Source of the DNA: Isohypsibius dastychi
Taxonomy: Eukaryota; Tardigrada; Eutardigrada; Parachela; Isohypsibiidae
Assembly (NCBI GenBank): GCA_034696485.1
Contig: JAQIWT010000504.1
Coordinates: forward strand, 1 to 18,988
Length of the DNA stretch: 18,988 bases
Reading direction: 5' to 3'
Of the stretch, positions 1 through 8,229 are shown piece by piece. Position numbers and translations under genes: made by a program. Within the stretch, counting starts at the first letter, position 1, and each line of letters opens with the position of its first letter. The notes below the pieces were generated by a model. That model was given only the letters and a program-made list of their open reading frames with translations, did not search any database and was not told where the DNA came from.

Positions 1-758
1 AGCCCCGCATGGTAACGTGCCCGCTTGGTCGTGCCGGACCCCACCCCCGAGAAGTCTGGACCCCTCGCCCGTCAGTGGTTAGAACTATGTTTTACTGCAA
101 TATCGATATCGAATGTATGATGTGCCGAGAGATCAATGCACAACAGAAGAGTCAGCTGGGACTCCTCTAGGATCCGGAGTCAAATTTAAGCTTGTCCACA
201 TTCAACGAATCGCCATGTAATATACAATTCTTTATACATAGCCTTGCTTCAAAACTCTCAGAAATTATTTAGCGTCATTGCGAGTTCTCACTTGCATGAG
301 ACACCTTACTTACACACTTGTTATTAGTGTGGTCGAATGCACGTATAGTTGCGCTCGCCTTTCCGGCATCGTACATATCACCGCAAAAAACATGTGTTAT
401 AAATGATTTATTAACAAACCAGAATCAGACGTTGCCTGGAGAACTGTTTATAGACTGTTTTCGTAGATAACCCGACCACATAATCACAGTCCATTACGAT
501 GAAAAAGCTGTTGCTTCCAAGCAATTTTGAATGAACTGCGCATAAATATAGATTGATGTAGGCGGAATGTACCGTTACCAGAATAAATGCCTGGAAGCTA
601 GACTTTCCATAGTCAATGAATGGTTCAGGTAGAACAATCTTATAAACTTTGGGTTTTGAATCAGTTAGGCAGTTTTTTTGAGTAACTGTGTGCGGTTCTC
701 CCAGCGTTCACCAGTTCTCCAGTAGTCACTGGCCGCCATCTCGCACCGGACCAGTAAA
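1..758. other. Upstream region of the secreted-protein gene, no gene seen
   Basis: I see no convincing coding segment here. The only promoter-like element is an AT-rich TATA-like stretch at about 541-550 (cataaatata). It lies some 210 bases before the start codon at 759, so it would need a long leader or a leader intron to serve that gene. The first 70 bases are GC-rich and could be the edge of another feature outside the window. Confidence 0.3.
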
Positions 759-3211
759 ATGATGGTTATCACGTTATTTCTATGCATTGGAGCGGTAAGT
801 CGCCAAAATAAACGAATTCAATACCAAACTAAATAAACAATCAATAATGTTAAATGGGTTCTCACACGCTATTTGTGAAATTTTAGGCTCTCGCAGCTGG
901 TGATTCTGAAGAGGCGACAACAGCGGAACCTGGCACCGGCATTCTGTCCCAGTATCCGAAATTCTACCGACTTGAAGCTGAATTAGGAAAACTCGACAAT
1001 GAGGATGACATCCGGTGGGATGGCAAAGCCTGCAGGAATCCCGGTTGCAATCCAAAAGTGACCGCTTTTATTGACACGTGAGTATCTCCTGAATGCTTGT
1101 TATCTCGCAGAAAGATCGCCAATTCGTGGTATGACCTTGATCGTTAACCTATTGATGCCCGCTACCTGAAGGAAGCGGGTGTTTTCAACAAAACTTAGTA
1201 GTCTTGGACAGAAAAAAATTACGAACTCAACGCGCTATCTTTCAAATTTTTTTGACCAGCGGTCAAAAAAGTGTAGTGATGGGAACATTTGTCGTCAGTG
1301 GGCATCGCCACATTTGTGGCGGTCTATGTTTCTCGATAAGTTGCCAGCCGAATCGGTCATTCTTGAACTCATTGGAAAGAAAAAAATCATTCATGGCGGA
1401 ATATTTGAACGAAAGGTAACAGCTGACCACTGGTCAATTGTTTAGGCAAAAGGTCACAAAAACCCGGCAGAATTTTCTATCCAACAATGAAAAGATGAAA
1501 ACTCATCGAAATTAGTTTCGACTTATGCGGTATGACCAAGGTTGTGAGATATGTGCTCACCTTCACGTTTGGTTACGAATCTGACCAAGAAACACAGAAC
1601 AGCAATCATGGTGGAGCCGCACTCCACACTTTTAACAGCGCAACCTTCCCGTATTCAGCCCACATTTCGTGCAGATTCCTCGATTCCTTTTAGTATTAGC
1701 ATGTAGCGTGTTTCGAACACTCTCATATCTCCCAATTGAGGAAACGGGACCCCAGCGACTCAGTCAGCAATATATCTGGTGTATGTTCTTTATCAGTTTT
1801 GGCGGATCGGTGTCGATCTCGAGGTTTGACCGACTTGGCCAAATTGCTTTACGACAGTTGCTAGAGGACGGTCGTCAGCCGTCCTTTAAACATATATGTC
1901 TGCATTCCGGAAGTTGTTTAACATGCGACAAAAATCCTGCTGAATTTTCTCCAGCCTCAGACCAAAAATAGCCAGTGGCCAGTTTTTCGTTTCTTGTTCA
2001 GTTTTTTTCGACATAATGAAATTTTGTCATTCTAATGAGCCCAAGAACAAAGAAATTCGATGGTAAGTTCTGGAGATTTATTAACTGGCACCAACCTGTC
2101 GATGCCCACTGAAGACAAATGTTCCCTTGAAAGTTTGACCGTCCACCATCTTATGAGTTTTCGCTCAAATCCCAGTTTCTTATGGATTGTGATGGAACTG
2201 GATGATAAGACTCTGAGTAATTTTTCCTTGATTTTTCTCGACAGCTGGTGTCATGATTTCTGCGTGGACCCGCAGGAGTCAAAAAACTTCCAAAATGGTC
2301 AACTTTGACCATGTCTCTCTGAGCCCTGCTTCATGGTACGGCTTCGAATTTTAATTCTAAATACAGATCAAGGTCTGCTCTGTCCGAATCGAGCATTGAA
2401 ATGGCTTTAACTGTAACACGAGCCATGGGAAAAATCGCGACCCCGACCCGCCACAAATGTCGTCAGTGGTCACGAATAGGTTTAATGTGTTTTCCTTAAT
2501 TGCAGCAAAGACACCGCGTGGGTCCTGGCCCGGTTCAGTACCGAGTATCAAGTGGCCGGTGATTTTTCAAACCTTCGACACAAACTCGCCATTTATCGGG
2601 TCAATCATCAGACGAGATTCCTGCGAAGCCCCGGTTCAGGTAAATGCTTGTGGTGCAAACATCGTTCAAGATAACAAATTATCTAACTTATTTGGCTTTC
2701 GGCAAAAATCGAAACTGCCTCAGCCAGTTGCGCAACTTTATTGCTGCACCCTACTTGAAATTCTGAAAATCGGCTGAACGTTTTTTGCGGTACTGTAGGC
2801 TTAAGACCAAGAATGGACTTCAGTTTGTCTGTCTGCAACCTGACGCTCTTTTCAGGAAGTCAATGTGCGTGTTAGTATGATAGAAAGCGACTCAGACGGC
2901 AGGGCAAACGACTTCATCGATAACTTTGAATGCAAATTCAACTTGGGTCCCCGTAATGTATCCAGCGACGATTCGAATGTAACGTGGAGCAACTGGTTAC
3001 CATGTACTAGTCTGAATCAGGCAGGGAAGATCACGTATGGAAAGTTCAAGCTTAGTGTTGCCTACTGATCACTGAAACCCTGTTTTTTAGGTTGTATGTC
3101 CGACTTCGAGCTTATGAGATCCCTGCTGCCAGCTGCCAAGACAACGGTCAGCCTGTGCATTTCGTCTTCAAGTTAAGATGTGAAGTTAGTAGCAAAGTGC
3201 CCATGTTTTAG
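759..3211 (+). CDS. Secreted six-cysteine protein with C2-like signature, five exons
   Basis: Model: exons 759-794, 887-1077, 2506-2639, 2860-3034 and 3091-3211 (stop TAG), 657 coding bases, 218 residues. Introns are 92, 1428, 220 and 56 nt, with donors gtaagt, gtgagt, gtaaat and gtatgg. Residues 1-16 form a signal peptide (hydrophobic VITLFLCIGAALAA), so the product should be exported. The mature part has six cysteines (61, 66, 145, 169, 194, 209) and N-glycosylation sites at N153 and N160. Residues 121-143 read VNVRVSMIESDSDG then RANDFIDNF. That beta strand with D-x-D and D-F-I-D is like the calcium-loop signature of C2 domains and of the C2-like N-terminus of Notch ligands. This is resemblance only, and I do not assign a family. 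The fourth exon must begin at 2860, four bases after a better-looking AG at 2855, to stay in frame. Two ATGs stand in tandem at 759 and 762. No clear AATAAA follows. Confidence 0.68.
1078..2505 (+). other. Long intron 2 of the secreted-protein gene with small palindromes
   Basis: This intron is far longer than the gene's other introns and contains no exon I could fit. It holds three short palindromes: a perfect 10-bp stem with 3-base loop at 1248-1270 (ttttttgacc / ggtcaaaaaa), a 6-bp stem at 1306-1321 (cgccac / gtggcg), and atggtcaa / ttgaccat at 2294-2311. The stretch tgtcgtcagtgg occurs at about 1290 and again at about 2458. These may be remnants of an inserted repeat, but I found no clean ends. 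Confidence 0.35.
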
Positions 3212-3432
3212 TCAGAACATTAGTATTTTACATTTTAATCAGCACATTATAATCGTCAGGTCCATGGTGTTTCTTTCTAGCGCTCCAGGTAGGACCGGCT
3301 AGCGGCGATCCACTCGGTGAAAAAAAGCCAAGACACGTTGCCTTCCGAGTGCATGTAGAACTCGTTCAACTGGAAAATCCCAAAAGCCACACCTATCAGA
3401 ATGAATCTTGCGATTTTGGACACCCTTGTGAG

Positions 3433-3770
3433 CATGGTACTACCGGTGCTACTGGTGCTACATTGCAGCACATTGAAACAAGTTCTCACCAGCGTGCTAC
3501 ATGGTACTACTGGTGCTACATTGTAGCACAAAGGAAAAGTAATCACGAACGTACTACGTGGTACTACTGGTACTACATTGTAGGTCTCGTAACCGTACTA
3601 CAGGTGCTACTGGTGCTACATTGTAGCGCAAGAAGACAAGTCCTCAAGAGCTTGCTACATGGTACCACCGGTGCTACTGATTCTGCATTGTGGCACAAGA
3701 AGAACAACTCTTCACGAACGTGCTAACAGTGATTCATGTGACTACAGGTGCTACGCTCCTACATTTTCAA
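3433..3770 (+). repeat. Degenerate tandem array with GGTGCTAC hairpin units
   Basis: About five diverged units of roughly 60-95 bases recur. Each has a core such as tggtactactggtgctac followed by attgtagca. Several units contain a perfect hairpin, for example gtgctac / gtagcac at 3513-3529 with a 3-base loop. The first unit doubles the ggtgctact motif. Spacing is irregular and the last units fade into unrelated sequence near 3770. The array lies about 220 bases after the stop codon of the secreted-protein gene and 430 bases before copy A of the duplicated unit. Confidence 0.75.
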
Positions 3771-3846
3771 GATTTCGCGTCCCAGTTATTCGAACATGTA
3801 CAACATGTGCCACATGTGCTACCCCAGATTTAGGTTGGGTAAAAGT

Positions 3847-3858
3847 CCCCCCCCCCCC
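3847..3858 (+). repeat. Poly-C tract, 12 bases
   Basis: An uninterrupted run of twelve C, followed by a C/T-rich stretch to about 3885. Two comparable runs occur at 16961-16972 and at the window end. Confidence 0.95.
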
Positions 3859-4194
3859 TCCCTCTTACCCCTCACCCAAACCCACACCAGGGAAAAACAT
3901 TCAATAAATCACGGGGTCATAACAGGTAGCCGTACGGTAAATTATAGTCTGGGCCAGCAAAATTAAGAACGTTCAGGACTTCAGGTCGCTGATATCGCCG
4001 TTTACTTGAATTTGTATCACCTGCAATGCTGTTGAAGCTACAAAAGATCCAATGTTTTGTTGTCCTTATTAAACTGCAATATTGCACAGAAATAGAAGAA
4101 AACAACCATGGTGAACGGTGTGGGGGTTGATGCTGCTGACAGCTCCAAGGTAGAGACTCCGAATCAACCTAGGGCTGTTATCGGTTAACTCGCC
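3859..4194. other. Intergenic, nothing recognised
   Basis: This contains an AATAAA at about 3903 that could be a polyadenylation signal for a plus-strand transcript. It is some 690 bases past the stop codon of the secreted-protein gene and beyond a tandem array, so the link is weak. No coding segment is evident. Confidence 0.3.
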
Positions 4195-4417
4195 AGCAAT
4201 CGCCCATATTGATCAACTTAACTTTTCGTGCTCTTGCGGTCAGTGATCTATGCCATAGCAAGAGTCCAAGCGCAATAATTGAACTAGCCTGTAGCGATGA
4301 ACCGAAAGATGTTTTCTGAATCAATTGTTGCTCTAATGACCCGCACCATGAAAAAATGTGATTTGTTACAAAGCAGCAATATGGTACGATAGAAAGAGCG
4401 CATTTTCAAAAGAAAAT

Positions 4418-4478
4418 GGCTATAGCCTCCCCTAAAGTCCCGGCGAGGCTATGGCCTCCCCTATTCACGTCCCGGTTA
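4418..4478 (+). repeat. Two tandem GGCTAT-GCCTCCCCT units
   Basis: Unit 1 (4418-4446) and unit 2 (4447-4478) both begin ggctat(a/g)gcctcccct and end near tcccgg. A weaker related stretch (ctataggctcccc) follows near 4537. They lie in the part of copy A that has no counterpart in copy B, so they belong to a later insertion. Its ends could not be fixed. Confidence 0.6.
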
Positions 4479-4919
4479 GGCTGAAGACTGCCCTTTCATC
4501 ACAATTATCTCGGCAAGTCCCTGTTTTACCTTTTGACTATAGGCTCCCCTTTTCCTGGTAATAAAAAATAAAAATCAAAACAAACCCAAAAGGATTAAGA
4601 TTCATTTTTTCTTTAATTTCAAAAGTCTGTCAATGTTGAAAAATCGTTCGAGGGACTTAAAACGTTTGCCCTCGTCAACAAAATAGAAAATTTCACCACT
4701 TATGATGTAACTCGTAAATGACTACTGCAATCATAAACTACTAGGTTGCAAAATATTCTCTGGGATGTGTCAATTCGTTTGATTCGTTTGATCCACAAAA
4801 ATGCAGTCTCTGGCAGATACCACGCTGGCACTGCGGAATTTAACTGCGGGCAAGAAGAACTACAGAACCATGCCAGCATTCAAGCTCCATACTTGATCCA
4901 GCTTGTAACCGTGTTTGAG

Positions 4920-5388
4920 CTAGAGTTCTCAAATCGCTCAAAAAAGTTGAGCGAAACTGAACGAATCGTTTTTTTCCACACGCTGAGCGAAACTAAACGA
5001 TATTCTCAGCCTGAGCGAAAACTGAGCTCTGTTCGCAGAGCGAAACTAAGCGAAAAACGGAATTTTTCGCCAAAATTAACGAAAAATGAAAGAGTCCGGT
5101 GAAAATTACGTGAATATCAGGAAAAAAATCTTATAAAACGAAGAAAAAAACTGTTAAACGCCGCCTTGATAACCGAATGCCCATGAACGGGCTGGTTCAT
5201 ACCGGCAAAATTTCTTTGTAGAGATTCTTATGGAAGCGAAGCTAAGCGAAAGCGAAAAAATACCGAAAACAAAAAAACTAAACTAAGCGAAATTAACGTC
5301 ACGTGACTGTAATTTCGTAGCAAAGCTAGGCGAAAATTTCGCTTAGTTTCGCCTAGTTTCGCTTAAGCGAGCGATTTGAGAACTCTAG
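4920..5388 (+). mobile_element. 469-bp non-autonomous DNA element, 20-bp TIRs, 6-bp TSD
   Basis: The ends are perfect 20-base inverted repeats: ctagagttctcaaatcgctc at 4920-4939 and its exact reverse complement at 5369-5388. They are flanked by a direct duplication tttgag at 4914-4919 and 5389-5394. Copy B of the surrounding unit has the uninterrupted site at about 14704-14720 (ccgtgttttgacatg), which confirms both the ends and the duplication. The inner arms are full of gcgaaact-type repeats, in one orientation on the left and the opposite on the right. There is no coding capacity for a transposase, so it would have depended on an enzyme from elsewhere. The family is not recognised. Confidence 0.85.
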
Positions 5389-5534
5389 TTTGAGCATGTC
5401 GTCCGATTCAACGGAAATTCAGGATTCAACGGCTGTCTGAAAAATCTGATTAAATACAAAGTAATTGGTAATCGTTGAAAAAAGAATTTCTCCTCCGTAC
5501 GAGAACAGCTTCGGACTAATCACCGCAGTTTTGA

Positions 5535-5771
5535 TTGAGCGAAGTTTCGCTTATTGCAGCTGATGGAAGCTGTTTGTTACGAAGAATCGTTCACGGACTG
5601 ATCAAATATCAAGTCATTGTCCTTTCAGGTCACAATACCCACACTCAGAATCATAGATTCTCGACAGCGAAACGTTTTCCAATGCTCGTCCATATTATGC
5701 TGATTTTTCACCATTTAAAGTTTTTTTGGAACGAATCAAGGCAAAAATTCATCATTCGGAAAAAAAATTAA
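5535..5771 (+). pseudogene. OTU-protease-like remnant, copy A
   Basis: The open frame runs MSEVSLIAADGSCLLRR and on to residue 78. The stretch A-A-D-G-S-C-L-L, with the cysteine codon at 5571-5573, resembles the catalytic D-G-N-C-L-F loop of OTU cysteine proteases, which remove ubiquitin from proteins. Copy B keeps the same loop at 14860-14877. An in-frame cctttcag|gtc in the middle looks like a splice acceptor and is also shared with copy B, so the true exon is probably shorter than this frame. The catalytic histidine region is not identifiable. The call rests on one short motif conserved between two copies and could be chance. Confidence 0.3.
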
Positions 5772-5954
5772 ACTTTTGTATCCAGTGGAACTCAGCGGAA
5801 TCAGTTTTTGCATCCTAACGGTCCTCCTCTTTGGTTCTTTACATCGCTATTCTGTCGAATATTATCATCCCCAGCGTGGATAGAATGTCAGGAGGTCAAA
5901 TGTGTTATTGGGTACTTTGTTAGTCTGTAAAAGAGCGCAAGAAAGTACGAAAGC

Positions 5955-6200
5955 ATGAAGACAAGCATGTTAGACGCGATGGGCGATTATTGTGCAATCG
6001 GCAGCATGGTGGGGTTAAAAATCAGCCTGGGGCTGGTCTTGACTTGGCCGCTTTCAATGGCCGATAAAGAATCGTTTTCAGTGTTGTTTCGTTCAATGAT
6101 CCGAGAAAGTTGCGGCCACAATCGCGAACGATTACCACGGAACTGGATTAGTGACTTTTTCATATCCTTGTCATGGTTGTCGTGTGTTCGAACATGGTGA
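5955..6200 (+). pseudogene. Conserved segment of the duplicated unit, possible exon
   Basis: This is an 81-residue open frame (TSMLDAMGDYCAIGSMVG near its start, ESFSVLFRSMI later). Copy B at about 15253-15440 encodes the same words with stops (TSMLDAVDISCAIDSMVEF, then DSFSVLFRSKI). Conservation of the frame in two diverged copies argues for former coding. I do not recognise the domain. If the unit is OTU-like, it could be the distal part of that domain, but no catalytic residue can be pointed to. It is followed by splice-like sites (a gtgag donor near 6230, acatttag near 6271) that are shared with copy B. Confidence 0.3.
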
Positions 6201-6456
6201 ATTTAAGGCGAACACGATGAGCGACTCCGGTGAGTGGCATGAGGGTTCTCAAGTTGTGTCTTTCCACATTTAGTTTCAAGATCCAGGACGGACTTGGTGA
6301 ACGTTCCTCTGCAAAAGGGAGAGCTTGATTTCTGTACTTTTGTCTTTAGAAGTTCTGCTTTTGAATATCCGAAACTATGCTGCAACAGGGTACTGAGGTC
6401 CAGCGCTTAGCAGTTCGAAGTGCAGAAACATGACGACCTTCACGCTTGTGTTACAG

Positions 6457-8186
6457 ATGGAGGACGGGGGTCAATAACTCTGGATCGGAGATTTGTGGAA
6501 CAAGCTCATCCCCCTGGAAGCACGGACAATTGTATTGTCTTCTTGAAGCCAACGGATGGTCATCGGTACTGCTAGGACTGAGCATCGTCATCTCAAGCAA
6601 TATCGGTGTCAGCACGTTGGCTGTTCTGGATGTTCTATCGAATCGTGTCATGACACCACACACCCAACATTCTGGAACATCCTGCAATCCTCACAGCAAC
6701 CTGTTAAACAATTGTTGAATATGGTTCTCGATTCAATATTCGAGTGACCCATATTCTGCAAATGTTCAACAGCTTGAAGTGGCAGTGTAAAGTAAAATGG
6801 TCTGGATAAAATTTTGTGAGAACCTACGGTGTTACACGAGAGATAATCACAATGTGCGAGCGGAGCGGAGCCTTTTCCATTATGTAGAAATACAAAGAAA
6901 TTGCTGTGCAACCGTCTAATGCTGATCGCGGCAACCGGATCGTCAGTGCTGTGCGCGTGAGATTTCAAAAAATGTTTGCATGAAGTATGGAGAGCGAAGC
7001 GGAACGATTTCTGATTTTTAAGACTTTCATTTTCATTTTGATATCTAAACTAATACGTCAAACTCCCATGTTAACCTCCCACCTCCCACAACCCGAGGCT
7101 TTTGAGCTTCTAACGAAAAATCGAAAATCCTCTGGAACCGATTTTCTATTGCTGGATTTCATCAGACAGATATTATGAATTTTTTGTGACCGACCTTTGA
7201 ATTATGGCACTTAATCTTTTTGTGATTGGTTGATCTCAGCCCTTTTATCTTATGTCAGTGAAATTACAAAAAGTTCAGCATTCATTTTAAAAACATCCAA
7301 AAGTTGTTGGAATGCAGATAGTTCTCGAGGCTACTGAAGAAAAACTTCTTCGTTGAAATAAACTCCATTCAGGTCGGGATGTAGAAATATAGATGAAGAC
7401 CGATACTGAAGGGAATTTATGCCTACGACCTTGAGTTTTCGAAGGATTGGAAATTCCCAACTCCGTGTTTCAAAATTTAATTGTACAAATTTTATTGATT
7501 TCATAAGCCCCAGTGATTAAGTTATACCACTTGTGTTTTGGCTGATTATTGAATTTAAGCCGAGTTAGGACCTTGAAAACCATGATGATCCCATTGAGAC
7601 AAAATGTTTCTAAATTTAATCATCAAAAAAAAGTCTATGAATTGGATATTCATTGCGAAAACACCCAAAACCTGATCGAACGAAGACAAGATTTGGGGCT
7701 ACTAAAAAGCTTTTGCTCTTCTTGATTAGACGAAATAGATCAGAACTGTTTTTGTCGGAAATACCATGCAGTTTTTTGCTGGTGACCTTCAGGTCTGCAT
7801 CAACCGTGCATCACTTCAAGATTCCTTCGGACTGAACGTAGCAGTTTTTCAATCCCGATCTCCTAAACTAAGGCGCCTAATTCTAGGTTGAGTATTAAAT
7901 ATATTAGAAGAAGCAACTCTTGAGATCAAGCCTGAAGGCTTTTACCGCAATTGGCTAGTCTCCGAGAAACCTTAAAATTAAATGTGTATAGTGGTCAAAC
8001 TGAAGGTCAATCTGAGAAAAACATTCGAAAATATCTCATGCGGACGAACCCAACGTAAGACGAAGAACAAGTATAGCCCGCTCCCGTAAGTGATTTTTAC
8101 TTCTTATCTTTGTGTGTTGCAGCCATGACAGACGATCAGACAGTGAAGTCTCATTCCGACTGCTCCTAAACACCAACCCGGATTGA
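6457..8186 (+). pseudogene. FLYWCH-type zinc-finger remnant, copy A
   Basis: An acceptor gtgttacag at 6448-6456 opens an exon whose start (GGRGSITLDRRFVEQA) parallels copy B (DGKRLSITLDWRCAELA). Further on QYRCQHVGC and RVMTPHTQH appear, giving the Cys-Cys-His-His pattern of a FLYWCH finger, but in two different reading frames. Stops interrupt the stretch between them and about a dozen bases are missing relative to copy B. Homology runs to about 6890, is broken by an insertion of about 1.1 kb, and resumes at 8032. There the same intron as in copy B is found (8055-8122, 68 nt, donor gtaaga, acceptor ttgcag), with a short final exon ending at TGA 8184-8186. The copy is dead as a gene. FLYWCH fingers bind DNA or protein and are common in animal Mutator-like transposon proteins. 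Confidence 0.55.
6902..8031. other. About 1.1-kb AT-rich insertion in copy A
   Basis: Copy B is continuous across this point (17604-17610), whereas copy A carries roughly 1,130 extra bases between caaagaaat and atctcatg. A short aaat occurs at both junctions and may be a small target duplication. I see no terminal repeats and no convincing coding segment. The sequence from about 6990 to 8030 is AT-rich and unassigned. Confidence 0.5.
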
Positions 8187-8229
8187 CCAAAAGAAGCTCC
8201 GAGTGGTGGTAAGCAAAGCCAGTAGCTGC

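Larger units (their letters stand above)
4195..8205 (+). mobile_element. Copy A of a duplicated OTU-like/FLYWCH-like multi-exon unit
   Basis: This stretch matches 14345-17760 base by base in ordered blocks: 4205-4415 with 14355-14550, 4780-4918 with 14580-14712, 5389-6430 with 14713-15742, 6457-6890 with 17229-17600, and 8032-8205 with 17610-17755. Both copies keep the same splice-like sites, so the unit is an intron-bearing gene or a gene-carrying transposon rather than a processed copy. Copy A has picked up insertions at about 4420-4770, at 4920-5388 and at about 6902-8031, and its frames are broken. The pairing of a FLYWCH-type finger with an OTU-type motif is known from some Mutator-like transposons. 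I see no transposase and no terminal repeats, so a duplicated host gene remains possible. Confidence 0.6.

Noticed and set aside
3349-3726. 125-codon open frame through the GGTGCTAC array, with a collagen-like GTTGATGAT stretch
   Set aside because: Only three Gly-X-Y triplets, and the repeat is open by composition in more than one frame and on both strands. The unit lengths are not multiples of three and there is no start context or homologue.
4195-8205. Calling the duplicated unit a processed retrocopy
   Set aside because: Both copies keep the same short introns (8055-8122 and 17632-17703), and no poly-A tail was seen.
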